The position numbers and the translations under genes are program-made. A DNA stretch of 63,378 nucleotides, from the NCBI GenBank assembly GCA_025786725.1, contig JAHLTZ010000068.1, positions 1 through 63,378 on the forward strand. Reading direction: 5' to 3'. This stretch comes from Syncephalis fuscata (taxonomy: Eukaryota > Zoopagomycota > Zoopagomycetes > Zoopagales > Piptocephalidaceae). How positions within the stretch are numbered: position 1 is the first letter of the stretch; the number at the start of each line of letters is the position of its first letter. Of this stretch, positions 50,636 through 60,419 are shown piece after piece. Below the pieces are notes generated by a model. That model was not told the origin of the DNA and ran no database searches. It was given only the letters and a program-made list of their open reading frames with translations.

Positions 50636-50744
50636 ACCACTATACCACTATATATCACTATATACCACTATATACCATATATACCATTATATACCATTAT
50701 ATACCATTATATATCACATTATAGCTTTTTTTAACTAAAATCGT

Positions 50745-52380
50745 TTATTGCTTAGTGTGATTTGGGGGTCAAATGACTTTTTTTTGTAACATTCGCGTAG
50801 TTGAACTACATTTTCGTTCTATTGAACATGGGGACAAGTGGTGAGTTTGATTTAATCGTCGCATTATTACATTTATTGTGATTTGGTGGTTAAATGACTA
50901 TTTTTAATAACGCCCGATCTATTGAACATGATGATGGGCGGTGAGTGACATCAATTATCAAATGCTCATTATTGTAGCTTTATTATCCAGTATGCATATA
51001 TCCACCATTTACTTGCATTATTTCCATTCTGTTTATGCTGTACACTTTTATTTTATTAAATGTTGTTGTACATTGTTATACAGTATATTGGCCACACTCT
51101 ATCGGTTGGCGTTGTCCATTCGACTCTAGCTTTATAGTTGAATTGGCCCTTCATTACGCTTTTTCTGCTAATGACCATATTACACAGTCACAGTTGGGCA
51201 TATTGATAAAGTTAACAGTAAATTAACGAATATATATACTGCAAATCCGATTGGTTCTGCGTACTCGCATGACAATTCTGGCTATAATAAACCAATAAAA
51301 TAAAATGTCTAAATATTTATTGTTTTTATTTAGAATTGTATACGCATATCATAGCAATATTGGTCAAATATTGGTGAAAATCGTTAAATATAAATATAAA
51401 TTTGTTTATTTATCGCTATAATTTGTTTATTATGCTAGTTTGTCGATTGGTGTATAGTATACTGGCTGCTGGCTGCCAATCTGGCTTATTCTAGTGCAGT
51501 CATTGCAGTCATTGCAGTGCTTTCAGCTAATGACCACTCAGTATGGTCCTTGCAGGTCCTTACTCGTATATCAGCTGGCGTATTTTGTTTGTTTTACGCC
51601 GCGTATGCATCGATTGCATTGCCCGGGTTGTTTCTGGCTATTGAGCTATGTAGTGGTACGCTTTATTCGTTCTATTTCACTCATATTGGCCTCAATCTAC
51701 ACAGCACGCCACTACATCACTTCCGTTTTTTGTACCACCTTCCTAATATGGAGTATTGCCGTGACTCGGTTTAACATTCAACTCCAGAGCCCGTAGTAAT
51801 ACAGCCACCCATTGGGCCATTTCCGGCTGACCTTGCCATTACTGTGGATACGCATTGTTTTGCTTGATCAACACCAAAGCCATTGCTAATTGACAATTGC
51901 CGGCTTGTCTAGCAGACGGTTACAATAATTCGATTTGTTAATAATTAGCCTGGTGCAAAAATAAACATGATTTTGGATAGAGGAAAGATGGGCGATTATA
52001 GAAAACATAAAAAGCGGTGTCAAAGCTACAGTGTGTATAGTGGAATGAGTGAAAGGAGCAAAGTATATTGCCGCGTATAAACAATAAAATGTGTCTAGTG
52101 TATCGTAGAATAATACATAGTAGTGTGGGACAGAATGGGAATGATATAGGTAAATGGTGGATATATGCATACTGGATAACGAATCTATGATGACGAGTAT
52201 TTGATGACTGATGTCACTCACCACCCATCATCATGTTCAATAGATTGGGCGTTATTAAATATTAGTCATTTGTCCCCCAAAAAAGCAATAAGTGTGATGA
52301 TGTGACGATTAAATAAAACTCACCACTTGTCCCCATGTTCAATAGAGTGAATGTGCAGTGCAATTGCGCGAATGTTATCA
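50745..52380. mobile_element. Long TIR element of family 'A' (copy 5)
   Basis: Left arm about 50757-51010 has two terminal motifs in tandem (GATTTGGGGGTCAAATGAC… and GATTTGGTGGTTAAATGAC…). The right arm about 52195-52380 has both motifs inverted. The element is about 1.6 kb, longer than copies 1 and 2. The interior holds short ORFs (51494-51796 +, 51886-52224 -) without transposase motifs. The arms face copy 4 across the minisatellite and so create a large palindrome. Confidence 0.7.
51730..52378. repeat. Recent direct duplicate of 49478-50126
   Basis: About 650 bp shared with only a couple of differences, beginning at TTTTTGTACCACCTTCC in both copies and ending within GAATGTTAT. Low divergence means this is the youngest detectable event in the window. 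Confidence 0.85.
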
Positions 52381-52940
52381 AATATATTTATTTAATACCA
52401 GTCACATACATTGTCAATAAACTGTTTAGTATTAATTTAATAGCTGTGACATAAATAAGACAGTTAACTAAATAAACCATTGATACTACTCCTACATCAA
52501 CCAATCTACATATGTCATAAGTAGCCATCTGATAAGTTTATACAATTTAGTCTAGTTTGGCTATTATAAGGCTGACACAGTATCACTAGTAGTTTACCAT
52601 CTTTTTACATTTACGCTGACTTCTGGGTCTTTGCATTGTTTTCGTGCTTTCTTATCTTGCCTATGCTGTTTTTTAATGCACGCCGTTCTTTTTTTTGCGT
52701 TCATCACAAGACAGTATAGAAGAGATTGACAAAATCGATGGCCATCATCAACACATGCTTCAGCATTGATTGCTTGATCAAGTCATTATTCATATTAGCT
52801 ATTAACACGTGTATATCTATGTTAACCATTAATGTGGAATAGTTACGTAAGTATATGATTAATATTTTCTGATTGTTAAATACAAATAAAGCACGAGCAT
52901 AGCTATAATGAGTAATTAAATTAAATTAAATGGAACCATG
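52381..52940. other. Intergenic, 3' of the micro-exon gene
   Basis: About 560 bp, no gene seen; AT-rich. Confidence 0.35.
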
Positions 52941-52941
52941 T

Positions 52942-52947
52942 TTTATT
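52942..52947 (-). terminator. Candidate poly(A) signal AATAAA of the micro-exon gene
   Basis: A canonical AATAAA on the minus strand, about 130 nt after the predicted stop codon at 53080-53082. Confidence 0.4.
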
Positions 52948-53079
52948 ACTACAATTTTGCATAGTTGAGTAGGAACGGCCAATTGCAAGCTTGTTGATAA
53001 TATGCTGATACCATTGATTAAATAGTGAATAAGCCGAAGCATTGGCTAAAACTTGATGTATAAATAGACTGGACGGCAG

Positions 53080-54468
53080 TTATCGAATGGCCTTGCTTTT
53101 TGCCCAATATATACCTAAAGTTTGTTGAACTAGCAATTTGATTAGATTACCAATGCTAATGCCTTGAAAGTGTTGGTTATTTTATGTTTATAAGCAGATA
53201 TAACACATATCACATGATTAATATATAATTGGTTAATATACAACGCCACTTACAACCTATTAACACGAGTTATTAGACACACACAGTGCGTGTCATACAA
53301 TTAATATATATTTGGTTAATTAAAATTTTACTTACAGCCTATTATATAGGTCATTAGATGCACACAATGCATAGTATATGGTTAGTATATACCTAGCTAA
53401 TATACAATACCACTTATGACCTATTAATACAAGTTATTAAACACACAATGTATATGGTATACACTCAATATACAAATATTTAATATTCAATGCCACTTAC
53501 GACCTATTCATATGAGTTATTAGACACGCGATGTGTGTCATATGATTAACATATAGTTAGTTAAATTAATAAAAATCACTTACAAACTATTATATAGATT
53601 ATTAGGCACACACGATGTGCGGTATATGATTAGTATGTGGTTAGCTAATATGCAATGCCACTTACGAGCTATTATATAGGTCATTAGACACACACAATGC
53701 GCGGTATATGATTAGTATCTAGTTAACTACTATCCAATGTCACTTACGTCCTATCAACACAAGTTATCAAACACACAACATATATAATATATGCTTAGTA
53801 TATAGTTAGTTGATATACAATATTACTTACGACCTATTAATATGAGTTATTAGGCACACGGTGCGTGTCATATGATTAATATATAGTTGGTTGATTAAAA
53901 AATTACTTACAAGCTATTATATAGGTCATTAGACACAAGCGATGCGAGGCATATGATTAGTATATAGTTGGCTGATATAAAATGCCACTTACTAGCTAGC
54001 AAAGCCAATTTAGCAGCATAAACATTGTTTAGTTAACTAAAAACTAGTTAATGTTATTGCAATATACCTCCTATTAATATAGATTTGGTATATTAGCATT
54101 CTGAATGTGGCTTTTATTTATTGTTTTATGTTAAACGTACTCTTAGCTAATAATTCTATATTTATTTATTTTAATTAATGAGCAATGGTTAGCCAAAACA
54201 TCAATAATCATGTATGCTCAAAACTTACGGGCTATTTACGTGTGTTATAGCATTTATTATGTGTATAACAACATATAGTGAGTACCAAAACAATCATCCA
54301 TCATCACAACTTACCACCTAGTACCATTGTTAGTTAAACATAACACTTGAATATTTATTGTGATTGCAACATACCACGACGGGCTAGAGTTGGATTAGCA
54401 TCTACCATGGCTGTAGTGGCCACAAAAGCCATGATAATGGTGCAAACGACGGCAATAAAAAGCTTCAT
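53080..54468 (-). CDS. Secreted Cys/Arg-rich peptide built from an array of 3-nt micro-exons
   Basis: Exon 1 (54468-54375) encodes a signal peptide (MKLFIAVVCTIIMAFVATTA) and NPTLARR, ending in phase 1. Thirteen candidate 3-nt exons follow, each placed TAG|NNN|GTAAGT (or GTATAT, once ATAAGT). They are 54317-15 GTG, 54231-29 CCC, 54070-68 GAG, 53995-93 CTA, 53913-11 CTT, 53833-31 GTC, 53750-48 GAC, 53668-66 CTC, 53586-84 TTT, 53503-01 GTC, 53420-18 GTC, 53338-36 GCT and 53256-54 GTT. The final exon is 53129-53080. Introns are 57-158 nt, mostly 77-80. Spliced, they give 61 codons including the stop; the array encodes GARATCRPLCRRC, after a possible Kex2 site (ARR). The micro-exon bases are 56% GC (22 of 39) in strongly AT-rich introns. 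All exons are phase 1, so any subset remains in frame. Function is unknown. The alternative is one long intron with a minisatellite, leaving only the two end exons. Confidence 0.6.
53254..53995 (-). repeat. Tandem array of intron-plus-codon units (80-83 bp period)
   Basis: Ten micro-exon sites at intervals of 82, 80, 83, 82, 82, 83, 83, 82 and 82 bp. Each unit starts GTAAGT (one ATAAGT), usually has a TAYTAA or TTAATC branch-like block in the middle, and ends in CTAATRAC…AATAG-like sequence. Three unit sub-types by 3' end follow each other roughly as A-B-C, A, A-B-C, A-B, which suggests past duplication of three-unit blocks. The sequence just inside each intron is nearly invariant, while the three bases between introns vary (CTA, CTT, GTC, GAC, CTC, TTT, GCT, GTT). 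Confidence 0.85.
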
Positions 54469-54620
54469 GTTGATATTAAATTGTTAAGGCAAACAAATAG
54501 AATGAACAAAGTTTGGTAGCAGTGAGTATTCGGTAGAAAATGGCGTGTGATGATGACAACACTTGTTAGTTTTGCGTACACTGTGGCCTATTTAAGTCCA
54601 TGGTTATGCTAATATACCAA
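54469..54620 (-). promoter_or_regulatory. Core promoter of the micro-exon gene
   Basis: On the minus strand CTTAAATAGG at 54596-54587 resembles a TATA box about 120 nt before the start codon. The intervening leader is unremarkable and lacks upstream ATGs in good context. Confidence 0.4.
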
Positions 54621-56239
54621 TATACTGCGTTGCATGGACTATACCATTAAAATGCAATATAAATCAATAAGAACACGTCCATACGGTGGTTGAAGCACGT
54701 GCATACCAGCACACTGATGGTATGATAATTTGTAGTCAGGTCTTTATTCTAACCTGCTCAGCGTTGGCACGAATGATGTAGCAATATCATCATCTAATAA
54801 ATGTATGATAGAGGTTTGCGTAAAAACTAGTACTGTGCTATTATGCAATTCGACCATGTGACGCTAATTAAATCTATTGGTTCTAAAAAAACAGGGATGA
54901 TGTATCGTTGTGTCTTTGCTGTTGCTTTCAACGACAGCTTCAATCTTCAGTATTTTTATGTATTTAAAACAAACGTAAAGCATCAATACAGTAGCAACGC
55001 TATTGCATTAGGCCTTTGGTTCTTTACAGACATTTACTGTTGTGCATAAACTGATTATATTCTCTGAGCTATGAAAGTATATTGATTGGTTTGCATATGC
55101 GTTTAGCATTGTGGCTTGCCTACAGAAATGAATGGTTTATTTTTAGCAAAACATTATCAAATGCTAATGTAAGTTCTACTATTGATCAGGGTTTGTTTTT
55201 ATTTCTTACTGCCTGTTAATCATATACATGTTTGATAATAAATCATTACCTTCTATCACCAGTACCGTTTATTTCTCAGCACCAAAGCAACGTAAACTGA
55301 CCAAATGACATGTAGCTCTACATAAAGACATTGGGCTATGTCTATCAGGCTGCCTCAATCAGATACAATCAATGCTGAGTGTACAGCAGCAGTTCATGGT
55401 ATGTCAATCAGTACTCTCCTGTTGTGTAGATGATTCATACAGTAATGACTTGATTAAAATAACAGGTTTGCAATCTGAAGTCTGCGTTATGTGTTACACA
55501 CCCAGGTCATGTTTTTACAGCCCCAATTTAATAAAAATAATAATTGAGCAGATTATAGCTATTTCAGCAATACTATTACTAGTCGTACCACTTTCCAGTC
55601 ACTTTTCTGCTATAGCTATGTATATTAAATATTATTTGCTGAGTAACATGGAAATAAGCAATATTCAATAAAATTCAGTTGTTTATTCACCGTCATATTG
55701 TATACAACCATATTTACGATTAAAAACTTATAAAAAGTATTTATAATAAATAGCTGATCATTATACTTACTGCTTGTTATTGGTACAGCATGTATGCCTA
55801 TTGCTTTGTATGTGTCTGCTTATAATTGTCTATTTGCTATTACAATGTATCTCATATATATTACTTGCTAATGTAACTTTAGTAGAATAACTTTTATCAA
55901 CAAACATTAGCCCGATACACAGCATTATAATATATAGTCTATTCTTTACTTGCTTTAAATATTTTGAATAAACCGAGTATTTTTATCCATTATTTATTTT
56001 AAACAATCAAAGTTATAGCTATTATCAACTAATTCGCCCCTAATTAGCCATCAGTAATCAAAGTGCTAAATACTTTTAATAAACCAAAAGTTTACACATA
56101 CCTCTAATATTTGTTCTACCGATATAGCTCAATGTTAAGTGCAATGACCAAGCTTTATAGTAATAGAGCTGGAACCAAACAGACAACAGCACTAGATATC
56201 ACATAGCCAATATGTAATAAAATAGTATACATTATAATG
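54621..56239. other. Intergenic, no supported gene
   Basis: About 1.6 kb. ORFs at 54843-55049 and 55372-55671 have no domain, no homologous partner in the window, and ordinary AT-rich composition. They are left unannotated. Confidence 0.4.
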
Positions 56240-56700
56240 AGTATGCAATATTAAACGAGATTAGCAATGTTAAGTTATTGAGTATATATGCATGATCAAT
56301 GAATGAATTAGTCATTTACTAATAATAAAACTAGAACAAAAATAAAAATAGTTTTGAATAGAGGAAGGTTAGGCAATTATAAAATGATATATAAAATGAT
56401 AAATGTACGGTGAAAAAGCATATAAAATGAAGTTAAAGCTATAGAGCATACAACGCAATAAATGGGCTGAGTGAAATGTGTTGGTGTGTATAATAAATAA
56501 AGTGTGTCTAGCCTATCATAGAATGGTATATGATGACATGAAATAGTATAAAGATGATATAGCTAAATAGAGTATATATGCATACTGAATAATAAATCTA
56601 CAACAATGGGTATTTTGATTATTAATGTCGCTCACTGCCTAGTTCTATGCTCAATAGAAATGATGTTGCCAAATCTAGTCGTTTGACCCCTAATAGCACT
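56240..56700. mobile_element. Right half of a family 'A' TIR element
   Basis: The interior (AGCAATGTTAAG…GAGTATATATGCATGATCAAT) matches copy 2 at 31710-31900, and the end (about 56610-56700) carries the degenerate terminal motif with GTCGTTTGACCCC. No left arm is visible. Confidence 0.6.
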
Positions 56701-57010
56701 GAATAGTTAATAAAATGTTTTTTTTGCTATACTATAATATAAACACGCATTGTTACTTACTTTTTACAGTTTATCTATTCGCTATAGCTATAGCGTCCCA
56801 ATCAATGTGAACATTACTATAAAGCACCACTTGAACGCGTGGAGCTGCAATGGCCGCATGATTGGTGTGATTTAAGCACATGATTGCACAGCGTGACGCG
56901 GTATCAAAACGACAAATGCACAGCCCGCAGATACATACGCAAGCATCTTTACTTCTTTACTTATTTCTTCTATTCTACTGTAGCTATACCACCAATATTG
57001 TTTGTAAACC
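56701..57010. other. Upstream region of the divergent kinase
   Basis: About 300 bp. It contains an ORF from 56880 with a hydrophobic stretch (SLLLYLFLLFYCSY) that overlaps the kinase start in another frame. It could belong to a 5' exon, but no splice join is convincing. Confidence 0.3.
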
Positions 57011-58292
57011 ATGCGCCATAATTGGGTTCTACCTTCAATATGGGCAATTATCAATGCCAGTAACTATCTGGCTGTTGGTATAATGCCAACTTATTCACCA
57101 AACCATTGTCGTCTTTCGTTGACGTCTTCGTTGTGGCTTTCGGCAGAGTATGAGTCGCACTTTGAAATGAGCTCAACCAACGATTTCCTTCCATTTGCTG
57201 TATATAATCAAGAGCCAGAAGTTGGAGAGGAAGAGGCACTTGGTGTGCCAGGATTAGTATTTGATAGTGAACGTACTGGCGGTGGTGCCATGAGCGACTA
57301 CACGGCATATGTATCCTACAAAGACCAGCCAGGATTTATGAAATGCAGCTACCGAACCTTCTGCTACACTCGTGAAGTTCGTGCGCTAAAGGTAAATAGA
57401 TAACATTATATTGCTGCTTACGACTTATTATTGCTATTATTATAAATCAATTTAGAAAGTTAATAAATTAAATCCCCAGCTGCCTGTAATACCTGAATGG
57501 CCAGGCTATTCCGACCCAATGCCATTCAGTAGCTATGTCCCCAGTCTGCTGACCTATTTTCGCACTGGAGATGGGTTCGGATGTATTGTAATGTCATTGG
57601 CCAATGGTATTACACTTAAAGAATACACTAAAAGTCTTAGTTCGCTTCAAAAGGATGTAGAACTACGCGACGTAGTACGGCAATTGCTTATTAGTAAGTA
57701 TCTAGTATAGTTGGTTGATACAATGTCTAACCGATAACTATAGGTCTTGCCTATTTACATCGCTCCGAGTGGGTGCATGGTGATCTTAAGCCAGACAGTA
57801 AGTAGGCTGTGCAGATAAGAATTAAACTAATCTTGTACAATAGATGTTATGGTCCAAGTAACGCCACCAAGAACCGATGGCAAATCACGTGTTCAAGTAA
57901 CACTGATCGACTTTAATCTCGCATTTCCAACCATCAACGGTACTAGTCCTCCAGCAGGTCACACCGTCGGCTATACACCACCAGAGTTTTATGGATCAAA
58001 ACAAACCGTCTCACACTCATTTGATAGTTGGTCATTAGGTGCAACGCTTTATGCGTTATTTACAGGCCATGCTCCGTATGAGATTGATTATGACGAAAAA
58101 GGAACCACTGGTGTATGGTCATTGGAAAAGCGGAAAGAATTTATGCGCAGCATGCTTAAGCATCAGCAGCATAGCTATCAACAGCTAAACTGCAGCGAAG
58201 AAGCTCGTGAATTTATTGAAACTCTAATGGTAATTGACCCAGCAAAACGAGTTACAGTTGAAGAGATTATGTGGCATAAGTGGCTTAAATAA
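57011..58292 (+). CDS. Divergent protein kinase (HGD catalytic loop, DFN instead of DFG)
   Basis: Four exons (to 57391, 57456-57693, 57744-57797, 57844-58292) joined over introns of 46-64 nt, all in frame. N-lobe: GFMKC may hold the VAIK lysine and TREVRALKK the helix-C Glu. No clear glycine loop is seen. Catalytic loop: WVHGDLKPDN, with HRD changed to HGD but Asp, Lys and Asn kept. Metal-binding loop: LIDFNLAF, DFG changed to DFN. Then TPPEFYG, a subdomain IX DSWSLGATLYALFTGHAPY, and MVIDPAKRVTVEEIMWHKWL. This is a real kinase fold with atypical signature residues and possibly low or altered activity. The start is uncertain: ATGs at 57011 and 57083 are in frame, and a 72-nt intron before 57148 is possible. 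Confidence 0.78.
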
Positions 58293-59173
58293 CTCATGAA
58301 CCAATGAAGCTTTAATGGTAGCAGGTGATATTCTATACAAATAATAAATTAGAAAGGCGTGTCATTTTATCCAATGCTTATTATTATGCTAGTATATTTG
58401 GACACAACGGCAAAATTGCATTACTATTTACAAATATCTGATAGCATAAAGTGAAGGCGGTGTTAAGTGGATTGATTGAATAAAAATGTAATAAAAATTA
58501 AACAAATTAAAAAATTAACAAAAAGCTGTATTATATATAGCCTAATAAATAAAATGAATAAAGTGTGTTTATTATATCGCATAATGATACATATTAGCGT
58601 GGGACAGAATGGGAATAATGTAAGTAAATGAATGTGTAGGTCAATTACGCGAATGCTATTAAATTTAAGCATTTAATTTTAAATCGTATTAAATGGTTTA
58701 GTAATTTGTTTAATATTAACATAATAATAACAACAGATATTACTATTGAAATAGATGGTGTGGCTATAGATGCATCGAATGTAGCTAGTTGTAGTTTATT
58801 GCTATTTGCAAAAGAATACATTTATTAAATTAATAAATGAAATAAAGTATATGTAACAAGCTGAATAGCAACAGCTCCCTTGTCACGATAAATCAAGTGT
58901 TGGGATTATGACAGTATTAGTTACACCGCCTTCATTGCACTTTTATAAATAGCATTAGTGTGTAGCCGATGATCGCTTAACTATTTTTTGAAATAAAAAT
59001 CACACATTTAATATTTTAACACGATACGTTTACTAATAAGTATCACGACTATAAAATAGCTTAACAATACACGCTTTATAATGAAATATTATCTTTATTC
59101 ACAATCCCGTGTTTACGAATGTTACAGTATATATAATAATATTGTAACGCGAATCAAGCAACTAACTAACGTA
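58293..59173. other. Convergent intergenic region
   Basis: Between the 3' ends of the kinase (+) and TTL (-) genes. It contains an element fragment at 58540-58700 and otherwise only AT-rich sequence. Confidence 0.4.
58540..58700. mobile_element. Fragment of the right end of TIR family 'A'
   Basis: ATAATGATACATATTAGCGT then GGGACAGAATGGGAAT and AATTACGCGAATGCTATTAA match the 49.86-50.13 kb copy, with an internal deletion. Confidence 0.6.
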
Positions 59174-60419
59174 TTACATTGACTTATTTCTATCATATAC
59201 AAGTCGTAGACGATCGTCTTTTGGCAGTGTATCATCAAATGATGTGGATTGATTTATCGCATCGACAAACGGACAAACAGCAACCTTGACTGTTGCTTCA
59301 AACAGGCCCCGTACTAGGTCGCGTAGGCGGTGGCCTGTTTGTGCAAAATCAGGGAATGCATTGGCTTCAAGCAGCCATACATTGTGAGATTCATCGATAA
59401 GAAAATCAAATCCATAGAGTTCAAATGCATTTGGCATTGGCTGGAAGCCAATAGCATCCGATGATACTGCAGCAAAACATTCACCCAATACTGACGCACA
59501 CTGGTTGAATATCTGCTCTAATGTTGTAGCTTCAAGACCATGGTTTGTTAGATCCCAAAAAGCGCGTACAGCTTGCGCTTCATCAAATGCCTCATTGTGC
59601 TGCTGAAGGCATGTATTTGTAAGATGTCCTTGCAGCGATTCTATACTAGTAATATCATAGTCAGTGCCGGCAAAAGTGCCAGCATTTCGCGATATAAATA
59701 GACTTGCGTTCGTCCTACAGATAGTACATAAGCACGTAGATGGAATTTCCGTGAATCATTTGGTAAAAGCAACGGTTGCGCAATATATCGTTGAATGACC
59801 CATTCTCTCAAGAGCCATGCACTGCCCTGCTCGCTATCCGCATCTTCGTTGGCATCTTCTGCTTCGCTATCGCTTTCTCCAAAAAGCTCCTCTATCATTG
59901 TTTCCATGCCTGATAACGAATCTAGTAAATAGATGCCTACACCGCGTCCAGTCATTGAAGGCTTCATGATAAAGCGTTCAAGCTGTTTGGGATCATTACA
60001 TGACAGATTATTACGAAATCCACGCTCAACTTCCCAACACTCATTTAGTGCTTCATCAAGATAGTCAGGATGATCCAGACGGAATATCCACGTCTCTGGC
60101 ACATGCTGTTTTAGCAAGCTTTGGGGTCGCTTTGCGCAGTAATGCTGAAAGGCATTGGCCATTTGAATTTTACGAATTAAAGCTTTTCGTATGCAGTAGG
60201 AATTAATTAAGCTGCGTTCAGGATGCTTACTGGCTATATCCCAGTCAATCGATTCGTATTCGCGCCACTGTAAAACGGGTACAGTATTGCTACAAACGTA
60301 AGCATCTTTATTACGAGGTGGCCACTCCGAAACAATAGTCAATGCGGACATAATAGCGCTAATGTTTCTCGTACTAGTATATCCACATACGGATCATCAA
60401 GACGGACTACAGCCACCAT
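59174..60419 (-). CDS. Tubulin-tyrosine-ligase family protein, Pby1-like, two apparent frame breaks
   Basis: The start MVAVVRLDDPYVDILVRETL (ATG at 60419) runs into SALTIVSEWPPRNKD in the next frame at about 60351. The main block (60351-59641) has SLINSYCIRKALIRK, FIMKPSMTGRGVGIYLLDS and EWVIQRYIAQPLLLPNDSRK then FHLRAYVL, the ATP-grasp signatures of the TTL fold. After a four-T run on the coding strand (59674-59671) the frame shifts again into FAGTDYDITSIESLQGHL and ends with ELYGFDFLIDESHNVWLLEA and NAFPDFAQTG. This is the Pby1/TTL type C-terminus. One extra base at each site restores about 415 continuous residues. Family members add amino acids to tubulin or, for Pby1, associate with P-bodies; the precise role here is unknown. 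Confidence 0.75.

Noticed and set aside
50153-50658. Three overlapping minus-strand ORFs with Tyr/Pro/Arg-rich repeats
   Set aside because: All three frames encode the same decapeptide pattern because a 10-bp stop-free unit is repeated; no start context or splice context supports a gene.
53200-54000. CRISPR-like look of the 80-bp repeat array with short variable parts
   Set aside because: The host is a eukaryote, the variable part is only 3 bp, and repeats are diverged and flanked by splice signals rather than identical direct repeats.
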